In this document: positions 12,188 to 55,400 of the stretch, piece after piece
Position numbering within the stretch: position 1 is the stretch's first letter
Layout of the letters: each line of letters opens with the position of its first letter
Assembly: GCA_949358305.1 (NCBI GenBank)
Contig: OX442324.1
Location: 5,771,575 to 5,835,574, forward strand
Length of the DNA stretch: 64,000 nucleotides
Direction: 5' to 3'
Source of the DNA: Strigamia acuminata
Taxonomy: Eukaryota > Arthropoda > Chilopoda > Geophilomorpha > Linotaeniidae
Translations under genes and position numbers: made by a program
The notes under the pieces: model-generated
Databases searched by the model: none
What the model was told of the DNA's origin: nothing
The model's input: the letters and a program-made list of their open reading frames with translations, nothing else

Positions 12188-13739
12188 ATGGCCGAGGAAT
12201 CGAGCAATCCTGATCTGAACAAGAATGGGAGACCTCCTTTAAGGGAGACCTCCGAAAAGAAAACTTCTTCAAAAAAGGACGCGCCCGCTGAAAATGACAC
12301 GCAAGTACAGACCGCGAGCGACGTGACTCCGCCCGTTGAGGCGTCTGAGCCACTACCAAACCCAAACGAATCAAACATTCATTCTTTTATCCTGCAACGA
12401 CTGAAAGATTTTTTCCGATCGACCACGTTTCTTTCCGAGACCCCTCAGCCGTCGACGTCGCTTGAGACCGAACAGCTGGCCACTGACGATGAAGTTTCAA
12501 CCGTGTCCCAGGACGAGTCGACACACTCGCCGGCATTGACGGAATTTCCCGACCCCTGCGAGGCGAAACCTCCGAAAGAGGAGAAATGCCACTCCCTACC
12601 AAGATCGGCGGAGCGTGCGCACAACTCCGAGCCAAACTTGGACGTCAATAGATCGGCGGAGCGTGCGCACAACTCCGAGCCCGTCTTGGACGTCACTAGA
12701 TCGGCGGAGCGTGCGCACAATTCCGAGCCCAACTTGGACGTCCATTCGGAGTCGATCCGACCGATTGAATCGCCTTCGGATTCGGATAATCCGACTGGTA
12801 GCCGCCAGATAAGTGAAATTTCCAGGACCGAACTAGCCAATTTGACCTGGGAACCGATACTTTGCCAGCCCAACATGACTCCCCCTCCTTCGTCGGACTC
12901 CGATGACGATCTCGAACTGGAGGTGCCCTTGCTGGGAAAACGCTCAGCCGAGAAAATAGAGGAACTGTTGTCCAATAAGACGTCAAGCTCGGACTCCAAA
13001 AAGTTCCGAATCATTTTTCCGCGACCCATTAAACAAGTCCCGTCGCTAAAATGCAAGGAACTTGACGAGGACGTCAAGTTTTATCTTTCCGACAAGAAAA
13101 CGGATTTTTCCTCGCTTAGAGAGCACTTTCTGAAAAACGTGGATTCTTCAGTCCTACGTATCGGGGCCATAGCAGCGAAACTTTTTGATGCTGCCTATAT
13201 GAAAATGTTTGTTATTTTTTCAATTGAATCTACCGATATTAATTATTTTTATTTTCAGTCCCATGTCTAAATTCGAGATTCTGGACGCGTCGAAAGCTAT
13301 TTTGCACCATGTTAATGTGGCGTCAACGTCGATTTCCAATGAAAGACGTTCCAATGTTATTGACGGCATTGCGGGAAAAAATTCCGGTCTGCTGACCAAA
13401 TTTAAAAACGGAAAAGACGAGACCCTTTTCGGCGGAAAGTTTCTTTCAGCTTTCAAACAATACGCCGATGAATTGCACGCGATCGATCAGGCGAAGAACG
13501 AATTGTCAGGATGCAAACAGGCATTTTCCTTCCTAGGTCCGGCCAGACACCAGCGCCATAAAAGCTATGACAAGAAGCCCTACCATGACAATTGGTACTC
13601 GTACGATAAGCGACATTCCAAAGACTACCAGTACCAGTCCAGGAACCAGCAGCTCTTTCGAGGCCACTCCCCATCCAATTGGGGATGGGGGTATTTAAAT
13701 TTCGAGGAACACGGTGAGAATCTTTTGTGTATAATTTAA
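12188..13739 (+). CDS. Gag-like protein, DIRS/tyrosine-recombinase retroelement ORF1-type (2 exons)
   Basis: Exons 12188-13206 and 13259-13739 join over a 52-nt intron (GTTTGT...TTTCAG, phase 2) to give about 499 residues. The N-terminal 250 residues are acidic, Ser/Pro/Glu-rich and probably disordered, with three 16-residue repeats. A conserved-looking helical part follows (KLFDAAYM, then ASKAILHHVNVASTSISNER, then LFGGKFLSAFKQYADEL) and a basic Tyr/His/Arg-rich tail. From memory of the family, the order 'helical lid, LGNASxxxSxxRR-like block, LFGxxFxxRxK block, basic tail' is that of ORF1/gag in DIRS-like elements. No reverse transcriptase, RNase H, recombinase or terminal repeats were seen, so it is a truncated element or a domesticated gene. 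The frame is intact over 1.5 kb and base composition is GC-richer than its surroundings. An alternative donor, ACACG/GTGAGA, at 13714 would drop the last codons. Confidence 0.5.
12602..12745 (+). repeat. Three tandem 48-bp coding repeats
   Basis: Copies at 12602-12649, 12650-12697 and 12698-12745 each encode RSAERAHNSEPxLDVx (16 residues). Between copies only the N/V before LDV and the last residue change. The near identity points to recent duplication; the frame is kept. Confidence 0.9.
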
Positions 13740-14536
13740 AACCATAATTTAAACTCCTTCCTGCTTAAATGCTTGGGTGTTGCAAGGCGTTTCCGGATTG
13801 AAATTGGAATTTTCACTTAATTTCGGTTCCAAAACCCCATTTTGCCGAAGATATTCATTTAGTTTTAGACATGGAAGTTCAAGGAATTAATTTTTTTTTC
13901 TCTTCAATTTATTTGCACGATTTGTTTTGAAACTTGCCTCGAGTTACACCGCGAAATCTTTCTCATCGATCTAAAATTTAAAAGTGTTAAAATATTTGGG
14001 GAAAAAAAATGAATTTCATGAACTGTCATGTCATTATGGTTGTTTTTTTTTTGTTAGCTAATGACACTAATAGGCATCGAACATAATTCAAACAATTCAG
14101 TTCTCGAGGCATTCATGTAAAATGTTGTTGATTGTAGGTTGAAAATTGTGTCTAAACACGTTCTCTTATCTGATGCCATGTCACGTTTAATATGAGATGA
14201 AGCACTAAATTACCCCTTCATCACCTCCCAACTAAACGTCACAATCCATAGTGCTCCCTTTAATTTCCTCGACGACATTTTCTTTCCCACATCACCTAAT
14301 AAATCACATTTTTATCATTTTATTTCTTCGGCCATCTCACGTTCGCATCAACAGTAATTACACTGAAAATGCTGACGTCATTTACGAATGGTCTTCAAAT
14401 GCTAACTTGGCGCCCTCGAAATAAGAATATAAAAAAAAAAACACAATTGCATGCTTTGCTGGAGACGATCTCAGTGGGTGTGTCATTGGGTGGGGACGAG
14501 ATACCCGGATGTTGTAGGGTGTGGTGAATTATCAAC
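13740..14536. other. Interval between the gag-like gene and the distal KLF exon
   Basis: No coding exon is visible. The last 200 bp before 14537 become CpG-richer and probably contain the distal KLF promoter and 5'UTR. TATAAAA occurs at 14428 and an arthropod-type initiator TCAGT at 14471, but their spacing (about 45 bp) is too long for a canonical pair. Confidence 0.4.
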
Positions 14537-46727
<32,191 letters not shown>

Positions 46728-48375
46728 CATTATCTGGTAAAATTAAGACTGAATATTAGATACAATTAAATGATTAATTAATTTGATGTTCACGTAGATT
46801 GTTTTGATATTTTTGATGATATTCTTCGTGAATTTCTAATTTATTGAGATCTTTTTGTATCAAAATTAAAAACTTAAAAAACAAGTTAGTGTCTTGTAAT
46901 TAACACTTTTTTTTTCTTTTTTCTTTTAGCATATTGATTGTCTATATAAAGAAAACGTGAGAAAAAAAAATTAAAATTTATTTGTGGAGATGAATATATT
47001 ATAATTAAATAATAACTGATGGACAGTGTGATGCTTCTCATCCATATAAAGTCTTCCACAACCGTCCATGTTTCCTACCACATGTTTGGTCGGTTCTCAA
47101 CTCGGTTCAGCAAATGAAATTAATATCCCACTCATCTTAATAGACACCGAAGTTTTGAAAAGAAGAACAAAAAATAGGGAATTAATTGGTACTGTACATT
47201 AAAAAATGAAAAGTATATTTAACTGACTAGATTTCCTACGAGATGGAAATGCAATATCACATAACTGTACAAGGCAGCCAACTTACTGTCAGCTCACATG
47301 CCCAATGTTGCTCAGTGTGGAAAAAATAACTATTTTTATAACGAATTTGGAGCCACATGTGCCTTTAAGGATGAGACATTCAAACAACTTTTTTTCTTAC
47401 GAAGTCACTTTGTCGATTAAAGTTGTAATATTATTTGTGTAACTATACGTGTAAATTGTAAAGTTCTTTCATTCCTACATTTAATGGTCTTTTATGGTTT
47501 GATTATTGTTTGAATTATTTTTGTTTTTAATTTAATTTTGTCCAATGTTTATATATTTTTCTTTGGTTTTAAAAAAATAGCATGAAATTATAAATAATTT
47601 TCCAGAATGTGGTGACAACTACAGCTATAGAATTTTAAGATTTTTCAGGTTTAATTGAAATTGTAGTTGTTTTTCCTCTCAGTCGATTTTTGCTTTAGTA
47701 AACTTGTATTTTATTCAAATAGGGAGTGGAAAAAAATGTGTACATTCAATGCCAGCCAGCTACTGTCACTGCTTATTTAATTTAAGATATAATTATGTAG
47801 TATACTATAAATTTAGCCCCCTCGTTTTTTAAAGGGTTGATAATTTGAAGATTCTGGTTAATTTATGTCTAAATTGAGAAGAAGAAAAGTTATTGGTCCC
47901 AATCATTTACATTCCTTCATTTTTATTGTCTTAAATTACAAGTAATTGCCCACCTGAAAAGATTTATTTTGTTTCTAATGTTTTAATATTTTTATTTTTT
48001 GTTTTGATCTATTAATTTCATTATTTTCCAATAAGTAATAAGTGATAATGTTTGGATTTTGTTTAAGGTAATTAACTATAAATTTACGCAGTTCCAAAGT
48101 GAAATTTATTTAGATTAAAATTTTAGTAGTAGTTCTAATTCCTTGTTTTTTTTGCAGTAAGAATTTTTTTACTTTTCCTGTTTTCATTTATTGAACAAAT
48201 GCAAAGAAATCTCAACTTTTGAATGAGACGGTTTTGTATCCAAATTTAAACCTGAAACAAATTTTGTTGTCAAAATTGTTTGTTGTCAAAAATAAAATAA
48301 ATTTGTATTTCTAATACATATTTTTAGTAATAATGTATATTATTACAAAATAAAATAAAGTTTTGGACAAAAATT
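46728..48375 (+). other. KLF 3'UTR
   Basis: About 1.6 kb of AU-rich non-coding sequence. The best polyadenylation signals are AATAAA at about 48295 and 48354. Only about 200 bp separate this from the next ATG. Confidence 0.55.
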
Positions 48376-48581
48376 AAAGAGGAAACTGTGTTATTATTTC
48401 CTGTAGTGGTTGGAAAACATTCCAAGAAGTATAACAGGTTATCTTAATTGCGATAAGGTATCAGTATTCCTGGAAATCAACTCTTTTGTTTTGTATTTTT
48501 TAATGTTTGGTTTTAAACACGACTTTTACTGCTGCTCTAGAATTTAAATCATTCAAACGTCAGTCTAATTGAGACGTAAAA

Positions 48582-49461
48582 ATGAAGCGTCCTTCTCTGC
48601 AACTCGTCGTAAGTTTTTGTATATTTATTTGTTTGTTTATTTAATCATGTGTTTATTTATTTTTATACTGATCATTCAATGTATATTTATACTAGAGTGC
48701 ATTTATTGTACTCATCTTTGTTCATGGAACAAAAGAGGATTCGGTAAACGACCTTTTAAAGAAGGACCAATACCTAGAAAATTTTATTGCACGTCTTAAT
48801 CCAAACGATGTGAGGACTGACATAGTATTTTTAATGGATGAATCTGGTTCTTTGACTAGAAATTCTAATCATTTTAATGTCCAAAAAAAGTTTGTAGGTA
48901 AGATTTGTAGATACACTTTTATATATTTATGTGAAATTAACTTATTAATTTATTTTTTAGAAATGATAGTACAGTTTTTTGTTATTAAACCAGAAAATAC
49001 AAGACTTAGTTTACTCACCTTTGCCAATTATGCAAGAGTTCAAGCAGATTACATCAATAACTTGAAAGGAGATATTTGCAATTTTCTCTCTAAGTTACGT
49101 GGTGTCAATTTCAAAGGTGGCTTTACTAATACCCAGGAAGCGTTGAGCATCGCAGGAAAAGTACTGAGTGAAAGTAAAGCAGCAAGAAAGTACAGTAGAG
49201 TATAAATATTCACAAAATGTGATGTGATAATATAATGTATCATTAGGTATGTCGTCATGCTGTCTGATGGCTGCAAAAACTTGGGCAAAGATCCACTACA
49301 AACAGCTACAGACTTGAAACGAGCGGGAATCGAAATATTTGGTGTAGTCCTGGGGAAATCATGTTCTGGAGAGTTGAAACGAATTTTAACATCATCTTCA
49401 CATGTTTACACAGTAAAAAACGTGAAGTTAATCGAAGAGTTACTCTCAGAACTTAAGACAA
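48582..49461 (+). CDS. Signal peptide and vWA domain
   Basis: Exons 1-4. MKRPSLQLV plus SAFIVLIFVHG is a clear hydrophobic signal peptide. TDIVFLMDESGSLT carries the MIDAS DxSxS motif (residues 57-61), GFTNTQEAL supplies the MIDAS threonine, and RKYVVMLSDGC is the second core strand and aspartate. Complete metal-site motifs imply cation-dependent ligand binding. An arthropod-like initiator TCAGTC lies 20 bp before the ATG. Confidence 0.9.
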
Positions 49462-52400
49462 GTACGAATGTGCACGGAGCTTATATTAAAAATTGCATAA
49501 TGTCTTTTTGTTTGATTTCTTCACAGCAAAGTCAAACAAATTTTTAATTCCGCAAACGAAAAATGACTACTGTGATAAACTGTGTAAGAATGGAAAAAAC
49601 TGTTGCGATGCTAATGGTCAATGTGGATGCGATTCGGGCGGTGACTACAAATGCGTTTGCCAACCAGGAACAACTGGAAGTGGTTATGCCGGAAAATGTT
49701 TTAGTAAAAAAAAATTCAATTATCAAGTAATAACGAATGTTTAAATGACAAAATTGTCATTTAAACATTCGTTATTACATCATCAAAGTGATTCGTATTC
49801 GAAGTTAGAAGTTTTTAGAATTATCAAATAATAATTTTTTTTTATTTCATTCTAAATTATCATTACAGGATGTCCTCGAGGAACTTATTCGGAAATGGGC
49901 AAAACCAAATGTCAAAACTGTCCTTTGAACTCAAATACAAGTTTCGAAGGAGCTGCATCTGTTAAAGCTTGTAAATGCAATCCAGGATATCATGGTTTTC
50001 CCGAGCGCAACCAGCCGTGTAAATGTACGGAAAGAAATCCATTTTGTCGCACCGGTCACCATTTTATATTGCTATAACGATTAAAATAATGTAATTTTAG
50101 TTCGCAAATGTCCAAAATTAAGACCTCCAGTAGGTGGGGTTTTAGTCCCGCCATATTGCGGTCGAGAATTGAATGATTCGTGTGCATTTTGGTGCAAACA
50201 TCCGTACTGTCCTCACAATGGTACAACAATTAATTGCTTAGAAGAGAATGGTAGAAAATTACAAGAACCCAGATTTTGTATGGAAAATCGCGCATGGAGT
50301 GGGCCGGGAATGAAATGTGAAGGTATTACACACAGTATTACTTAGTACAGTTCAAAATATGTAGATACAGCATTTACAATTGTACAATTTAAGAGGCAAC
50401 GTGTTTAGATCCACCTAAACTAAAAAATGCTCATTATGAATGTGATTCAAGCAACAACAAAGTTGGTTCCAAGTGCTCCATTAAATGCGACCCTGGGTTC
50501 AGCATAAATGAAGGCAAAGATGTTTACATCGAGTGTGCAGTCAATGGCACTTGGTTAGGATTAAACGCTTTTCCGGCTTGCAAACGTAACAAGTTTTACA
50601 TTTAAAACGTATAATGGAGTATAGTAAAAGGTAATGTATTTTTAGGCGGTAAATGTCCTCCTCTGAACGTTGATTTTAAAGTGAAAACACAGCCCAACAA
50701 ATGCACCAAACTCCCACAAACTGTTGGAACCAAGTGCATGTAAGTAACAGCATTTGTACATTTTCGGCACCGGTATATAAATTGATGGTTTATGTCTAAA
50801 CAAGGTTATTCTGTACCAATGGGTACAAACTTCGAAGCAACTCAGCTACCAACATCATTACTTGCGACAAAAACGCAAATTGGGATCATCACATGAATGC
50901 TAATATTACTTGTCAAGGTACGTCTTATTAAAACGATGTAAGAACTTACAAATATTATAGCAATTATTCAGATGAATATGGGCCCACAATTACATGCCCA
51001 CCTTTTATCAGCGTGTACAGTGATCCATTAAAGAAATCAACACAGGTGACTTGGACGCAACCGACGACTGCGGACAACGATAGTGAGCGACAGAGAGCGT
51101 CAGCGTACACGCGAGAGAAGTTGATTTACTTTTATTTTTATTTTAGATTACCCACCTATTGTAAAATCAATGAATTCAAGCATGACGTCGCCCCATTTTT
51201 TTGAAATTGGAGAGCACACACTCGTGTACAAAGCAGAGGATGTCAATGGATTAAGCTCTACTTGTGAATTCACTATATCAGTGATAGGTTGTGAATCTCT
51301 ATGAAGAAATAGTTTTGGTGAAGATTGTGTATATTTTTATTTCTTTAGATACTGAGCCTCCAGTAGCAAAGTTTTGTCCTGAAGATCAAGAAGTGTATGC
51401 AACAGGAAAGTCAGTTGAAATATTTTGGGAAATACCTGAATTTTGGGTATAAACATTACAATCATTTTTTCTAAATACATATCTTTATAATAACGCTCTA
51501 TGATAACGCAGGATAATTCTGGGCATTACATCATAAAATCTCAAACCCATAAATTAGGTGAATCGGTGGACACTAATAAATCATATCAAGTAATTTACGT
51601 GGCATCCGATTCGGCTGAAAACACTGCTGCGTGTCAATTTGACATTCACATCAAACGTAATAACTATTTGCAGTTAAATTTAAAGTTAATTTAGTAATTC
51701 CATATATTTTTTGTAGCTTACAAGTGTCCATATCATCCTTTGCCAAGTAATGGCGCAGTAGCTTGTATAGATTCCCCTGATGGACAAGAATGTACAGCTA
51801 CATGCAATCCTGGATACGAGTTTGTTAGCCAACCTGAAATAATCTACAGTTGTGTAAACGATAATGGCAATTACCAATGGCAACAAAATGGGCAACTACA
51901 AACAACACTGTGGCCAAATTGTGCAGGTAAAATGACAATTGTGCCAACTACTTGCCATTTATTTTTATTATATTTACGTGCAGAGAAAACAACTCCCGAA
52001 TCTGGTACGCTAGAAGGGCGATTAAATTTCCACACAGAAAATTGTGACGACGTTTCTGAAGAAGATCTAGCTGCAATGGAAAATGAAATAGAAAACAAAT
52101 TGAAAAAAGAATCACCGATATGCATAGCTGGTCAAACTTGTGATCTAACGATGGAGTCTAGTATTTGCGTGTCAGGCTCAGGTCCAGCAGCAACAGTCAG
52201 ACGGAAGCGTGACGCCACCGATACCTACATCTTTAGTTTTAGCTTCCTACTTAAATTTGATATTAATAACAACTTTACAGAAGAGGTAATCAAACTAGAA
52301 ACATTGAGACTATACACACTTCTAATTTCTGTCTTGTGTAGATCACCGATAAAGAAATATTTCCATTATCATCAAACATACTAGATTCCTTTTACAACAT

Positions 52401-55400
52401 TGTCGACAGCACTGCGAATGCGACGTTGTACAGCAGTATAACTTTTGCATGTCATCCGGAACATTTACCTACTCTTGCTAACGATGCATGCTGTAAGTCG
52501 GATAAAAGTGTAAATCTATCGCTTATTTATTTGCTCGTATAATTTCTTTTCCTTTTTACAAAGTAAAATGTCCACTTGGAACCTTTTTCGATACAAACAC
52601 TTTAACGTGCACTCCTTGCCCTCTAAATACATACCAAGATATTGAATCGTCGAGCAATTGTAAACCCTGTCCAGTATTACACTACACATCTCAAGAAGGA
52701 GCCAGGAATGAAAATCAATGCAAAGGTGACGATTATTTACTGCATAATAATACATTTGTGCTTTTGGATGGGGTATTCGTATTCTGACATTTTAAAAATG
52801 TGATTTATATAGCTACCTGTGAAATTGGAGAATATTCCCAAACGGGTTTACAACAATGCATGGCCTGTCCGATTGGAACATACCAAAATGAAACTGGTCA
52901 AGTAAGCTGTGTGACGTGCAGTGAAGGCAAAACAACATGGAGTGTTGGTGCATATTCGGAGCATCAGTGCACAAGTATGTGTCGTGAATCATAAAAATGC
53001 ATCGAGAGAATTAAATAAACGATATCAAATGTTGTTTTACATTACAGCCAAATGCATGACTGGACATTACTCACCCACTGGCTTTGAACCTTGTCTACCG
53101 TGTGCACGTGGTTTTTATCAAAGTGTGGAACAATCAATAAAATGTGTTAAATGTGAAGATTCGCTATCGACAATGGATGTTGGCAGTTCTGATGCGACGC
53201 AATGCTTTGGTAAAAAGCGCTGCAATGTGTTTGATTGTAAAAGATTAATTTATCAGTTCTAATTTATTGTAGCAACCAATCCTTGTAAACCAAATCCTTG
53301 TTTTAATCATGGAGATTGCTTGAATGATAATGGAAAGGCGAAGTGTCAATGCTTTTCTGGTTACTTCGGTGCCAGATGTGATATTGAAATAGATCACTGT
53401 GATATTAACTTGTCATGTCTTAACGGTGGCACTTGCGTGAATAACAACGCGAGTTATACTTGTAACTGTCCACATGGTTACTCAGGGTCGTATTGCGAGG
53501 AAAAGACGAGAAATTGTTTCGAAGGTAACTTGCATCCACATTAATTTTAGTTTCAGTTGTAGATAATAATGAATGACTTATTGCCAGACACTTGTCTTAA
53601 TGGTGGCACATGCATTGACAAGGGAAACTCTTATCACTGCGAGTGTCTCGATGGTTTCAATGGTAACAATTGTGAACAGAATTTCGATGACTGTATTCCT
53701 GGAGCTTGCTACAACGGAGGCACTTGTTTTGATAGTGGAAAGCCACAATCTGATAACGTAAGTCTGTACATTTATTTTGATAGTAGAACTGGGTTTATAA
53801 TCAACTCAGTTGTTATTTTATGTAGAAATTTTACTGTTGTTGTTCGGAAGGATATTCTGGTCGGTTCTGCGATAAACCACTCGAGTGTGATTCGATCCAC
53901 TGTGAGAACGGTGGCACATGCTTATACGATAAATGCTTGTGTAAACCTGGATTTAAGGGAGAACTATGCGAAGAGAAAATTAATTACTGTTCATTGCGGC
54001 CTTGTCGCAATCATGGCAACTGCATCTATAACCAAGTAAACTTCACGTGCGAATGTGCACCTGGCTATAAAGGAGATCTTTGCGAATATAGTATAATTAA
54101 TATAATTACTGTAATTCAATTTACAAGTGAAGTTTGATTACACTCGTCATTTTTAGAAATGCCAATCGATTACGATATGATTTTTTCGTCTCAAAATGCA
54201 TCGATCTACGCTCTCATTAATACGACTAAAGATCTATACGCTTTTACCATATCTTTTTGGATGAAAGTTCAGCCATCTGAAAACGAGTATTTTGGAACTC
54301 CAATTTCATTCTCCTACTTGTCACCCATTGATAAACGCACACAACCTGCTGGTCTAAGTTTCTACGACGTAAAAGGGTTAATTGTTTATCTACATGGCAT
54401 AGAACTACCGACGAAAACAAGCGGAAGAAGGTTAAATAGATTGTAGATGCGCGTGAAATTGCATTAATTTATTTGTACAATTTGCAACTTTTTAGCGATG
54501 CTAATTGGCACCACTACCTGATGACATGGGACAGTTTGGACGGAGCTTGGAGTTTGTACAGAGATGGAGAGCAAGTTGCTGACGGTTCAAAAGTTGGTGT
54601 CGGTATTCCGTTATGGAAAGGTTGTATGGTAATTGGACAAGATCAAAACACACTCGGAGGTGGATTTCGACAAATCGATTCTTTTAAAGGAATCTTGTCT
54701 CAGGTGAACTTTCAGTTGCACTTGATTTGCATTACGTACTGTATGTAGACGAATTTTGTACATGTAGATAAATCTGTGGGATTTTGCCATGGCATTAGGA
54801 GAAGTGAAACAATTGTATAGAAGTTGTGGTTACATTGGGAACGTTATTGGCTGGCCAGACTTTGAAACAAATCAACCGGACAGAACATTTGTAACTTCCA
54901 GCCCATCAGACCTGTGTTCAAGTACGTATGCTCTGTGGCTTTAGTATAGCATCACCTTTTGTTTATAAACCAACACATTGAAATTATTAGGGTTGGAGAA
55001 ATGTGGAGAAAACGTGCAGGAATGTCAATGCCATCATAACAACATTTTGAATAGTAAATTTTGGAGTTACCTGATTAAAACTGTTGCAAGTAAAACTAAT
55101 GCTATTTATTCGTCGCAGATACTTTGTGCGAAAATAGATTAAAAACCTGTAGTCCCAACCCGTGCCAAAACAAGCAGCCGTGCAAAAGTTTAAATAATGT
55201 GTCATTCTGCGACTGTAATAACGGCTACACAGGCAAATTTTGCCACTATGGTCAGTCAGAGCTAGCTTTATTGATTTTTAAACTAGTGATAATAATATTT
55301 TCTTCTAGATATTAATGAATGTCTTATTGAAAATGGCGGATGCTCTCACCAATGCATCAATTATCATGGGTCGTATTCATGCAATTGTCCCAAAGGATTC

